A DNA stretch of 64,000 nucleotides from Butyriboletus loyo. Taxonomy: Eukaryota > Basidiomycota > Agaricomycetes > Boletales > Boletaceae. Below are positions 1 to 10,468 of this stretch, one piece after another. A program made the position numbers and the translations under genes. Location: assembly GCA_038093515.1 (NCBI GenBank), contig JBBPSI010000075.1:1-64000 (forward strand), written 5' to 3'. How positions within the stretch are numbered: position 1 is the first letter of the stretch; every line of letters begins with the position of its first letter. Under the pieces are notes generated by a model. That model was not told the origin of the DNA. It ran no database searches and saw nothing but the letters and a program-made list of their open reading frames with translations.

Positions 1-844
1 GAGCCTCGATTTCCCAATCTTCTAAGGCAGCTAGAGCTAAGAGAATTCTAACGGTTTCAAACCTGGCAACTGGTGAGAAGGTTTCCTCATAATCAATTCC
101 GAAGATTTGGGTAAAGCCTTTTGCTACCCAGCGAGACTTGTATCGTCCATTGCTTTTTCGTACATTTATCCATTTCCCTTTAATGACTTGACGTCCCTTG
201 GGAAGATCTACCAGATCCCATACTCGTCGTTCTTGAAACGACTTGTATTCCTCTCCCATGGCGGTTAACCATAAGGATCTCTCGGCAGGAGGTAATCTCA
301 TTACTGCCTTGTGAGACTGTGGGATACCATCGACAGTAGCAGCAGCTAGAAGAGATTTAATCCACTTAGCGCTGTACATCTGTCCTAAGTCATCTTCTTC
401 ATTCGTGGGTCTCGGTTGATTAACCGGTTGTGGAGTAGGAATTAACTCCTCCTGAATAGGATCCAGTCCTCGATGTATCTCTCGTTCTATCTCGATCGGA
501 GGTCGATTCCCATAAGCATTATCTGGGACAATCCGTGGAACACGGATGCGAGTAGGACGAGGATTAAAGTCCTGACCAGTCTGCAAGAAATCTGGATCAT
601 TGATTGTTGGGATCGGAGCACCTTGAGATCGTAAATCCTGATCGAACTCATCATATAAGTCACGTTGGTGACCTCGAGCACGAATATCTCGAGTCGGATG
701 ATGTTGATGAGGACGATTGCGAAATTCAGTGATTCGTTCAGGATATACTCTTGTTGGAGGTAAGAAAGTGGAAGGACGAATCCGACCAGGATCTTCGAAT
801 GTTTCCAAAGTAAGGTAATGCTTACCAGCTGAGGATATCAAAAT
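1..844 (-). mobile_element. Ty1/copia retrotransposon pol fragment (start of reverse transcriptase)
   Basis: On the minus strand one frame stays open for about 281 codons, from a TGA at 847-845 down to the window edge, where it runs out. The last third matches the copia RT start: a W-D-L-V-D-L-P-K-G motif, then KWINVRKSNGRYKSRWVAKG and GIDYEETFSPVARFETVRIL in order. The upstream 150 codons are the proline- and arginine-rich spacer usual between integrase and RT. No integrase, protease, gag or LTR lies upstream, so the element is 5'-truncated at about 844 or entered by splicing. The frame is undamaged, which suggests it is young or constrained. A good acceptor (CCTCAG at 834-829) lies just inside it, in register with the upstream GTPase gene. 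Confidence 0.9.
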
Positions 845-3800
845 TCAAGGAATTATAGATTTTTGTGGGATTTGGTATGGTGAAATAACAAGTTCAATGA
901 GTAGAATGCAGATTTGCTGCATTATATCACCAACATTCTATTTTTGAAGAAAGAGTTAGGGAGAGGCATGTATGTATTAATGATCCACATTGTTCATGCA
1001 TATTAAATCATTTACCTCCTATGAAAATAAAATTTGATATTAATTGATCAATCACATTCTTGCTGTGATTTCAGGGCAGATCACTTACTTCCTATAGATA
1101 GAAAGGCAGTAAAGGAAATGAACATAAATTGATCAACAATCAGCATGCACTTGCTCATGCTTACAAAAGCACTTACAAACTATCAGTCATGGCAGCAGAA
1201 AGGATGGAAAGAAATCATTAGTAGTCTCATCAAATTCATACTAGACCACTTACAGCCTTCCAAGGGAAGGTAGCAGGAGATATGCTGATCAGCAGCATTC
1301 TCATTTCAAACCCATATCAAATTACTTACTTCCTATTGATGGGAATAGCAGGAGACATGTTCATCAGTAGCATTCTTGTTTTAAATTCACTTCAGATCAC
1401 TTACAAGCTATCAATTAGAGAGCAGCAAGATTGATCAGCAGCATTCCCATTTTGAATCCACATAGTAAGACCACTTACTCCCTATCAATGGGAGAGCAGC
1501 AAAAGGCAGGCTCATTATTAGCATTCTCATTTCAAAGCCACATCAGACCACTTACTTCCTATCAATGGGAAAGTAGCAGGAGGCATGCTAATCAGCAACA
1601 TTCTTTTTTCAAACCCACATCAGACCACTTACTTGCTAGTAATGGGAGACCAGCAGAAAGCATGCTCATCAGTAGTTTTCTTGTTTCAATCAAATTTATA
1701 TCAGACCACTTACTTGCTATCAATGAAAGAGTAGCAGAGACATGCTCATTAGCAATATTCCCATTCAAATCCACATCAAATTGCTTACAAACTATCAATG
1801 GGAAATTAGCAGGGGGAATGTTCATTAGTGGCATCCTTATTTCAAATCAACATCAGACCACTTACTTGCTATTAATGGAAGAGTGGTAGAAGGCACATTG
1901 ATCAGAAGCATTCTCATTTTCAAACCATATCAAATCACTTACTTGCTATCAAGGAAAGAGCAGTAGGAGGCACATTCATCATCAATATTCTCATTTCAAA
2001 TTCATATCAGACCACTTACTTGCTATCAATAGGATCACAGCAAGAGGCAAGCTCATCAGTAATATTTTCATTTAATCCATATAGACCACTTACTCGCTAT
2101 CAATGGGAGAGCAACAGAAAGCAGGCCCATCAGGTATTCTTTTTTCATAATGACATTGGAACACTTACAAACTATCAATGGAAAGCATGGAACAAAGATC
2201 CATGATTAACACTTTCCTTGAAAATGCATATCTGATCACTTACAAGCTATTGTTGGAATAGCAGTAAAAGTTATCAATAAAATTTCAGTTTTTATCCATA
2301 CCCTGACTTACTAGCTTTACATCCAATAATAGTTATAAATGGATATGAAACTCTCAGTTTTGTGCCTTCTATATGTATATCAGACCACCTACTCCCTAAT
2401 ATGTTATAATGAAACAAATATCAATTTATCAGTCACTTCTGAATACATTTCAGATCACTTACTGCCTGATAAGAAAGTGATAGCAGTATACATGAAATAA
2501 ATCCATCATGCTCATTTGCATGTATTTCTGTATGACTTACTCCCTTTGAATAATAAACATTTAATCAGTAACACTCTTATTCAAGTATTCATGAGATTAC
2601 TCACTTGCTATTAACACAAGAGCAGTAGAATAGGTAAATATGAATTCATCAATATCATTCTTGTTTTGATGCACCACTTACATGCTGCCATTGTAGTCAA
2701 GTGTGAGTTTATCATCATTTTTATAAATAATATATCACACACTTTCTATATAGAAAGAATCAAAACATCAGTCAATAAGCTCTTTTTTGAATTAATGTCT
2801 CAATAATTACCTAATCAATGATCCACCAATATCATTTAAGCATACAATCAATTTTTATCTTCATAAATTATTGTCCTGAAAAATCTTACCTGTGTGTGTG
2901 GAAACCAACTTGCCAATGCCCCAACTAGATCAAGATCTTCATTGTGAGTGAGCCTAAAGTCAACATAAGGCACCAATGCACTTCATGGCATCAATACACA
3001 CATCCTTTACAGTTAAAAACTATTTCACTTACCTTTTGACTGCATACCTAATGCATAGCAGAATATTCTTTTCCTGTGCTGTAACCAACAACATCTGCAA
3101 TGCTTCATTGTTCAATGCAGCAGCAGTCTGTTCCAGCAATGTGTTACAGTCTGCATCAGATGTATCCATGTCTAGCAATATCATTAATACCATGAAACAG
3201 ACATGAGAGCATATAAGTGTAAACAAACTTTCCAGTAGCACATATGCCTGTGGAGGAAATGTCATTTTGCACAAACTCCCCCATACATCTCTCTTGGCAA
3301 ATATCTCCTTGGTACGTTCTCTCTGCCTTGCAAGTTGATCTTCTAGAGGCAGTAGTAGTTCTTCAGGCTGGAATGCCTCCATCATGAGCAGATCACATTT
3401 AGTAAATAGCACTACAACTGGGACTAGCACCCAAACCAATGAGTTCAGAAAGTATCATCAAGAAGAATTGTTCACCAGTTCTAGTGTCACATTTACCGAA
3501 GAACCATTCCTCTGAAAAAGCAATAGCACGATGAAGTTGATCCATTGGAATACAATACCTGCCTATGTTAAAGCAGTCAGAACCAGCACAAAATGCCTGC
3601 TCACCATATGGCATGGATCCTCTTTTTGAGGAAAGTTGTATGTGCACGTTCTGCAATGAAGTCCTTTACCTTCTCATACTCGTCCTCGTGGCCAGCCTCG
3701 AAACCAGGAGAGTCATGGAAGACAAATTTCTGGTTGCTCTTAAAGACCATCTCATAATTGATATCATGGACTCCACGCTGTGAAAAGTGAGATGGATTGC

Positions 3801-4341
3801 AAAGATCCCAAGGTGACGCTCACTTCTCTGGTCCCCTGGATCACAAAATCAACCTGATCACATGTCGACGGCATTAGCATCCAACATACCCCAGCTTGGT
3901 CAACCGTACCTTTTTCCCTTCATGGTTGTAGATCTCCGGATCCTCTGTCGAGTTGCAGATTTTCTGAAGGATGGTCGTCTTGCCGGCATTCGCCCTGCCG
4001 ATGATGAGAATTCTAAATCGTCCGAATTTCTCCATGAGGTCCGGGTCAACGTCCTGCATGATGTCGGAATGGTCCGAAGCTTTCGACTGCGTGTTAGCAG
4101 TACTCGAGTTGTCGGAGCCTAACGTGAAAGAAACGAAATCTGTGACAGGTTTATCGGAATCTCTGCGCCGTGAGATAACATCGGGGTCTTTGGCCTGAGT
4201 CGGGAGACTTTTCGAGTCGGTGGGGACCGGGCTGGACTGCATGCTGCGTACATCGGAACCCTGGCCATGCCGCGGACACGAGTCTCTGCCGGCGAGGCGG
4301 GATCGGAGGTGTTTTAGTTTTCTCTTGATAGCAGCTTTCAT
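845..4341 (-). CDS. P-loop GTPase-like protein whose C-terminus appears to be encoded by single-codon exons
   Basis: Seven ordinary exons give an in-frame protein: complement of 3910-4341, 3824-3853, 3605-3777, 3497-3558, 3229-3423, 3033-3171 and 2890-2953 (1095 nt, 365 codons, ending in phase 0). Walker A is GRANAGKTT near residue 116. Downstream come FHDSPGFEAG (switch/Walker B region), YCIPMD and VVVLFTKCD (the TKxD guanine-specificity motif). These are hallmarks of the large agaricomycete P-loop NTPase family. After exon 7 a donor (GTAAGA, 2889-2884) leads into the 77-bp repeat array. Splicing each unit adds 24 single-codon exons (positions under the array entry) and a terminal exon 937-845 ending in TGA, for 419 aa. 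The conservative alternative is that the donor at 2889 is not used; the frame then stops at 2850-2848 and the array is 3' noncoding. I am confident of the GTPase. The tail is inferred from sequence only. Confidence 0.8.
938..2889 (-). repeat. Tandem array of ~75-bp intron-like units separated by single codons
   Basis: Read on the minus strand, each unit starts with a donor (GTAAGT in most; also GTAAGC, GTAGGT, GTGAGT, GTGTGT, GTAAAT). It continues with a branch-point match (CTAAT or CTGAT) about 30-35 nt before its end and a pyrimidine-rich stretch, and ends in AG, usually TTGATAG. Between that AG and the next GT there are always exactly 3 nt. Plus-strand positions of these triplets, in reading order, are 2743, 2682, 2605, 2541, 2463, 2393, 2312, 2244, 2169, 2094, 2020, 1943, 1866, 1789, 1714, 1633, 1556, 1479, 1405, 1330, 1254, 1177, 1089 and 1016 (lowest base of each). 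The triplets vary: CAA six times; GGA, TTT and GAA three each; CTT twice; and AAA, CAT, GCA, CTA, CGA, GCT, GAG once. None is a stop. Unit spacing varies from 61 to 88 bp while the slot stays at 3 nt. One further junction (2810/2811) has AG directly followed by GT. Confidence 0.9.
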
Positions 4342-4906
4342 TTAAGGATTGGCTAAGAAATCTGAAAGGTGAGTGAAGCACGACCGATCAGCGATAGCTC
4401 ACCCTTGGAGGTGGTGGATCTAAACAAAGATGGGCACCGCGTGGGATTCCAGCTACTGCAAACGGGACGATGCTGCGCCACTGGGCACATTACTTAATTG
4501 GGTAGAATGGCCCCTTTTTCTTCGAAGCCCGGGAGTCAAAGGGAGAAATAAACACTTTCGCTATGTGGAAAAGTCGTAGGATCACTGGAGGGGATGTGTA
4601 GTGTGGCTCGGACACATCACTTCGAGTACTTCGCCATGCCGCTGTGTAATACCTCGCACGTTCGCTTCCTGGTCTCGTAGCATGTCGTGCAACGATGTTA
4701 TTTCCTGGAAAGAAGCAACGACTGTCTTCATTCAAATCTTTGGTCGGCCCAGGGATTAGCTGTTTCTCCTATATAAGTTGTGCATGCTATTAGAATCATC
4801 CTCGAAACAACACCTGAAGCCATATAAAGTACAAGCTAACGATGCAGAATCTCGAGCAGGTCAGGTATGCAAAATATGATAAAAGGACTGTCACCAAACC
4901 CCAGCC
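4342..4906. other. Intergenic, no gene seen
   Basis: This is the presumed promoter side of the GTPase gene and the 3' side of the PPR gene. I see no convincing coding exon, RNA gene or repeat. Confidence 0.5.
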
Positions 4907-6799
4907 CTAGCGCTCAAAGTCAAATGCGATCTCCCGTCCACCCCGCGCACTCCGTCTCCGGCGCTTCATCCTCGCAGCCGCAAACGGCAAAACGCCGTCT
5001 CCGTCCCTCCGTCTCTCTGTTCGCCTTTCCAACGTCTCTAATGCCCCCATGATGACCTCCGGAACCATCTCTTGTTGGGTCTCCTCGACAATAGGCCCTG
5101 CAGCACCCTTCCAGTCCCAGTCCGCACCCCGATGCACCGCCTTGCGGAACAACTCACCCAAGAGCGCTTTGTAGACGATCCGAGCCAGAGGAACGGGTGA
5201 AAAGAACGCGCGCTGGTGTGGTACGAGGTCCTCGACACCAGTCAGCATCGCGACGGTCGGCGTCTGTGCATGTCGGCGTCGCAGATGGGTTGGTGAGGGC
5301 AAGCGGGGAAGGCTGGGTACGTCCGGGAGATCATCGTCTGTGGGCAGAACGTGTTCCCCAAGACTAAGGAGATGCGACATGGTTTCAGTCCCGACGGAGG
5401 ATGAGCCTATGCGCTCAAACGCGAACTGGTGTTGCCGGATACGATCTAGGAGGGTGTGCAGATCTGGATCTTCGTTGGGGTAGAGGTGGGTGAGGAAGTC
5501 GACGAGACGGTAGGTGCCTTCTGAACGGGGGAGATTCGTCTCGTGTTTCATGCGATGAAGGAGATTTACAAAGACGATGAGATAGGTCTGGAGATTGGGC
5601 TGAAAACCGAACGCGTGCAAGGCGTGGATGACGATGAATGCTGCGGCGTAATCCTCGCGTGCCATGAACGTTCGAAGTGCGAGATGGAATACAGACACGG
5701 AGACGACCGTAGACCGCCCTAATGGCCGACCCTTGGTCTGTTCTAGGTGGCACGCGAGCATCTCTCGGAAGAGGGTTCGAGGTGGAACGGCATTCTCTGG
5801 CTGTCTGGGTCTTCGAATCACGTGGGAGTGGCTCAGCAAGTTTGTAGCACGGAAGAGCATCTTGTAAGTGACATCGTTAGGCATTAGCTCGTCAGATCGC
5901 TTATCCATGAGAACGCGGTAGAGCGCAAACCCTTCCTGATACCGTCGCTGAGCGAGATTGACACGGATCAGGGCATTGAATACGCTTGCATCTGGGGAGA
6001 CGCCAGCTGATTTCATGCGAAAGAGCACATCCTGAATCGCGTCGCCATCTTTGGGATAGGTATCATTGAGGGTGCTGATAATGTCCGAATATGGGGTGAC
6101 GTCTGGTAGCATGCCTTGCGCGCCACACATGTCCTCAAAGACCTGGAGCCACGTTTGTGCGGCATCCAAACGGTGGGCCCGCATATTGATACTGGCGAGT
6201 TCACCGACCAGGTCTGGGTGCTCGCTGAGTTTAATCTGGCGGATGGACATGAATGCATGGGCAAGGTCGTCTACGAGTGCGCCCGACGCGCGTTTATCGT
6301 CGGTCAGATAATGGACGAGGTCCATGAACGCCGGGACGTCGTATGCCTTGTTCTCAAAGAGTTTTTTCAACGGGGGAACGATTTCCCTGAGATTGGTCGC
6401 TTTACGGGCGATATTGAGCGCGGTCATGCGGAGAGAGAGGGAATGAACAGCCAGGAAGCCCTCCTTGAGCATGTGGTCATACAAAGCGAGTGCGACGTCG
6501 AATAGATGTCTTTCCAAGCAAAAGCGGATCAGGCGCATAAACGCCATGGAACGGTATGTGTTGTAAAACTTGGCGTCGGAGAGTTTCGACATGAGGTAGG
6601 ATTCGAGCGTGTCGGCGCGCGGTGTGAGGAGAAGTCTGTCTGCACCAAAGAGGAGGGTGTTGACCCTTGCTCTGTAAATTTTTTGCGATGTTACTTCTGT
6701 GGGGGTGACTGGGCCAGCCAAGTTGTGGGCAAAACGTATCCAGTTGCGCGACACCATGACGGGACGAAACGAAGAGACACGTTTTAACGGTGAAAGCAT
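4907..6799 (-). CDS. Mitochondrial PPR-like protein, single exon
   Basis: An uninterrupted frame encodes 630 aa from the ATG at 6799. The frame stays open upstream to 6880, but 6799 is preferred because the protein then starts with a basic, Ser-rich, acid-poor presequence (MLSPLKRVSSFRP...) typical of mitochondrial import. The middle is helical with pentatricopeptide-like spacing, for example FNALIRVNLAQRRYQEGFAL, followed by a Y-K-M-L-F-R-A-T segment. Such proteins usually act in organellar RNA processing or translation; the target cannot be told. The Arg-rich tail is unusual. It is divergent from thymidylate synthase with 148 bp between the two ATGs, so the two probably share a bidirectional promoter. 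It has no introns, unlike most of its neighbours. Confidence 0.75.
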   Translation of the reverse strand: MLSPLKRVSSFRPVMVSRNWIRFAHNLAGPVTPTEVTSQKIYRARVNTLLFGADRLLLTPRADTLESYLMSKLSDAKFYNTYRSMAFMRLIRFCLERHLFDVALALYDHMLKEGFLAVHSLSLRMTALNIARKATNLREIVPPLKKLFENKAYDVPAFMDLVHYLTDDKRASGALVDDLAHAFMSIRQIKLSEHPDLVGELASINMRAHRLDAAQTWLQVFEDMCGAQGMLPDVTPYSDIISTLNDTYPKDGDAIQDVLFRMKSAGVSPDASVFNALIRVNLAQRRYQEGFALYRVLMDKRSDELMPNDVTYKMLFRATNLLSHSHVIRRPRQPENAVPPRTLFREMLACHLEQTKGRPLGRSTVVSVSVFHLALRTFMAREDYAAAFIVIHALHAFGFQPNLQTYLIVFVNLLHRMKHETNLPRSEGTYRLVDFLTHLYPNEDPDLHTLLDRIRQHQFAFERIGSSSVGTETMSHLLSLGEHVLPTDDDLPDVPSLPRLPSPTHLRRRHAQTPTVAMLTGVEDLVPHQRAFFSPVPLARIVYKALLGELFRKAVHRGADWDWKGAAGPIVEETQQEMVPEVIMGALETLERRTERRRDGDGVLPFAAARMKRRRRSARGGREIAFDFER

Positions 6800-6947
6800 G
6801 CATTCGCATTGACTTTGACTTGCTCCTCCTCGGGATACCTGATGTGACGTGACATACATCACGTGTTCTGCGTGACACACGCGTAATATTCATTATCAGC
6901 GCGTCGCGTCGCGTCTTCCTTCCTTCCGACCACCATCATCCCCCTCA

Positions 6948-7898
6948 ATGGCCGCCCACGACGAACACCAATACCTCGCCCTCGTAAAACGCGTTATTAC
7001 TGACGGCGAGCCCCGCAACGACCGCACTGGCACCGGCACACACGCCATCTTCGCACCCCCCGCCCTCCGCTTCACCCTCACCCACGCTGCCTTTCCCCTC
7101 CTCACCACCAAACGCACCTACCTCAAAGGCATCGTCGAGGAACTCCTCTGGTTTGTCCGCGGAAAGACCGACTCAAACATCCTCTCTCAACGCGGCGTCA
7201 AGATCTGGGACGGAAACGGATCCAAGGAGTTCCTCGAATCCCGCGGGCTGGGACATCGCCGTGAGGGCGATCTGGGCCCCGTATATGGCTTCCAGTGGCG
7301 CCATTTTGGGGCGTCATACGTCGATTGCGATGCCGATTATACAGGGCAGGGTGTCGACCAGCTTCAGGAATGCATCAACAAGATCAAACATAATCCCACT
7401 GATCGACGGATCATTCTGAGCGCTTGGAATCCTGCGGGTGAGCGAAACGTCTTGTAGGGTCGGTGCTGGAGAGATTGACGAGGGCGAGCAGCGATTCCAG
7501 AGATGGCGCTACCGCCGTGTCATATGATGTGCCAATTTTACGTGCATATGGCATCCACCCCGGATGGCAAAAACGGGCTCTCGTGTCTCATGTACCAACG
7601 GTCCGCCGACCTCGGTCTCGGCATCCCCTTTAACATCGCCTCCTACGCCCTTCTCACACACATGATCGCTCACGTCACCCACACCGAACCGCGCGAGCTC
7701 ATCATCCAACTTGGTGACGCCCACGTCTACAAGGACCACATCACTCCACTCCAGACACAACTCCAGCGAGAACCAAAACCATTCCCCACGATCCGTTTCG
7801 CGCGAGAAATCGATGGTATTGACAAGTTTGAGTACGAAGATATCATAGTAGAGGGATATGATCCACATCCGACGATAACAATGAAGATGAGCGTGTAG
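6948..7898 (+). CDS. CDC21: Thymidylate synthase
   Basis: Spliced from 6948-7437 and 7492-7898 (54-nt intron), giving 298 aa, normal for eukaryotic thymidylate synthase. The enzyme methylates dUMP to dTMP using methylene-tetrahydrofolate. Visible motifs are NDRTGTGT near the start, LLTTKR, the [13 protein letters not shown] loop, and the active-site MALPPCH with catalytic Cys. [13 protein letters not shown] and the C-terminal [13 protein letters not shown] follow. The acceptor at 7490-7491 was chosen because it restores [14 protein letters not shown]; the alternative AG at 7499-7500 would drop three residues. It ends 148 bp from the end of the convergent SAMHD1-type gene, which degrades the enzyme's downstream products. 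Confidence 0.97.
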
Positions 7899-8046
7899 CG
7901 ATAGGGTGGTATGTACCTGATACCACGTAACGGAATGCTTTGTGGTGTATGTACACTGGCCAGGCGATAGAACGACCAGGAGAAAGACCGGATGAAAATG
8001 ATGATTACTGTAGAAACCAAGACCGGGAAAACGCACGCGTGCAGGC

Positions 8047-10468
8047 TCAAGGCGTATCTGCACATTTCTCAGACAGCCTCAAACTCTTCCTCGGCCGCTC
8101 GCCCTCCGAACTATCGTTCCCATCTCGCCCTCGCTTACTCCTTGGCTTTCGCGACGGCGACTCGCCCCGAAAGTTGGGCGGCACAGCCGTAAACTGGTTC
8201 TCTGAAAAACTCGGCGTTCTCCCCACTGCCCGTGAGGACCGACGGTCGACGACCCCCAATCCTGACACCGACGCCGTACTGACGTTGCGCGAAAACGTAC
8301 GCGGCGTCGACGGACCTTCCCCGAACGTCGGCGTTCCGGGTCGCCACACCTTGAATGGCTGCAAATCCAAGTCCTCTCCCACGGTGCCATCCAGCACGTT
8401 CGGATCGAATCCCTCCTCCTCCTGCACCTCCTCCATCGACACAGCCGCAGCGGGAGCGGGAGGGCTTGCCGACACGAGGTTCTTCAAAATATGTCGATAA
8501 GCTGCTTGAATGAGGCCATGGAATGACCTGTCCTTGGTGTAGATCCGCAACCAGGCCTCTGCAAACGAGGAGGGCATCAAGAGCGATATGTCGCTGTAAT
8601 CCGCCTTGCTACACTCTGCAACGTCCACAACGTCAATAAGCCGAGCTTCCGAAACCGACACCGAGGAGCGGACGCACCATTTGGTTTCTTCTTGGAATAA
8701 AACGTCACCTCGTCCAACGGATTCCGCTCCCCCTTGCCATAATGTAACAGCGAACAGGTCACGACCACATGACTCGGCTTGAGTTGCGCCACCAGCTCAT
8801 CGTCCACGCCAGTCAACAAACCCGATTTCGCTACGGCGACGATCGCCTCCGGCGTCACGTTGGCTGCGATCATGGCCTTGTCTTCGTGCGAAAAGACCTT
8901 GAAGTCGACAACTGTGTAGAGATCGCGCGTGCGGATGCGTTCAATAATGGCGCGGGCCGGTTCGAGTTCCTGTGTATGCGTGCGTGGTGATGTGTGTGAC
9001 GAGGATGTGAGGATAAGGGCTCTTACCTTTTTTGTCGACTCCTCAATCCTGCTGAGGAGGTTATCCGTAAGATAGACGTAACGCTTTGGATTCTCGACGA
9101 GGGCTGCAATCTTGAGATAAGGCTCCGCCTCAAGCAACGCGTCGATGACCATGTGCTCGATCGCCCTCGCTGTGTCCCAGATCCATCAGCCCATACGCTT
9201 GACAAACTAGCAGTGACAAAAAGAAGACATACTCGTTTTGTGATTGTAAATTCGTTTGTGGAGGGAAAACCGGGTATAGAACAATTCGTAGATCTGGTTC
9301 GCGTCCTTGATGTCGTAGCATATCTTGCCTTCGACGACACGCGCAGAGTTGGTGAGTCTGGAAAGGGACACGTGACACGATGCACGGGAGCTCTCATGGA
9401 TGCGCACGCACCTCGAAATAGAAATGTTACCTCTATCACCTACCGCGTGACAATCCCGCAAGATATAATCGAATCTACCACATCGCACATCAGCAAAGAA
9501 ACATCACCGCTCAGACGACTTACTTGTCCACGTCAAGTCCATTCCGCTGGTTCGCTACGATCTCGAATAAGAATGGCATCGTCTCGCCAAGCCTATCGTC
9601 GTAGACACCCAGTCCGAAACAAAAGAAAATAGGGGAGAAGAGGAGACTTACGCGCAACGCCCCTTGTCCCCAGCGATGAGTGCCTTGACGAGCGTGATTT
9701 CTTCGAGCGTGATATCGAGCTGATACGTCTCCACCATATCATCAAACATCATCTCGCTCGCTTGCTCGTGCTTCCATTTCTTGCCCGGTCTGCCCGCAAC
9801 GAGGTTATGACATGAGGTCAAAGGTGGGTTTTAATTCCCAACAGCACGCGGAAGTTGAAACGTAAGAACGTCGAGGCGTAAAGGGACGGAGATAGGATGG
9901 GAAGGACGTACAGCGCCGCGGGGATAAATGCGCCATCCCAGACATGTGACCATGGACCGTGCCCGAGGTCATGACACAGCCCTGCCAGCTCGACGCACTC
10001 GATGTGTTGGTCGGTGATCCCGAGGGTGTGGTCCATGTCTCTGAGGTGTGTCGCCATGAGTCGTGCGAGGTAGCCTACGCCTGGTGAAACGCGTGTCAGT
10101 CGTCTTGACTATTTTTGATCTCTCCCCTGAGATCCAGGGACGCACCGAGACAGTGCTCGAAACGGTTATGCGAGGCACTAGGAAAGACATAGTACGAGAG
10201 GCCGAGCTGTTTGATGTACCGCAGGCGTTGAAAGTGTTTTCTAGACGTCTCCGATGAGGTCTTGCACTGGCGAGAAATGCATAGTCATAATACGCACGTA
10301 TCGATAAAAGAGCATATCCAGGGCGAAAATGAGACTAGTCGAGGTACGACGAATCAAGTGAGGATCCGGAAGGATGCATATAGACCGAAGCCCACCGTAG
10401 TCGTGCACGCTGTCCTTGAAATGCCGCGTTTGTAGTAACCGACTCCGCGTCGACTGCGCCTCTGTCAT
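8047..10468 (-). CDS. SAMHD1-type HD-domain dNTP triphosphohydrolase
   Basis: Eleven exons close in frame: complement of 10396-10468, 10298-10334, 10146-10240, 9912-10080, 9652-9789, 9524-9592, 9412-9474, 9233-9357, 9027-9169, 8678-8969 and 8047-8615, giving 590 aa. The HD metal site is complete: [17 protein letters not shown] and NGLDVDKFDYILRD supply the H, HD and D ligands. SAMHD1-like context includes [34 protein letters not shown] and the FHTR-like [16 protein letters not shown]. Family members cleave dNTPs to nucleoside and triphosphate and so limit the dNTP pool. The last ~190 residues are Ser-, Pro- and Arg-rich and end in basic clusters that look like a nuclear localisation signal. 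No SAM domain is visible N-terminally, so the allosteric set-up may differ from the animal enzyme. The start is the first ATG in frame; a longer N-terminus is possible. Confidence 0.93.

Noticed and set aside
1431..1889. 152-codon plus-strand ORF and the opposing 80-codon minus-strand ORF (1592-1834) inside the repeat array
   Set aside because: Both simply read through the ~77-bp units; their peptide repeats follow the DNA period and would cross the intron signals.
1016..2745. CRISPR-like look of regularly spaced repeats
   Set aside because: Eukaryotic context, degenerate units without unique spacers, and a variable part of only 3 nt framed by splice signals.
6116..6505. 129-codon plus-strand ORF
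   Set aside because: Shadow of the PPR-like gene.
7940..8500. 186-codon plus-strand ORF
   Set aside because: It is antisense to the last SAMHD1-type exon, whose frame fits the spliced protein.
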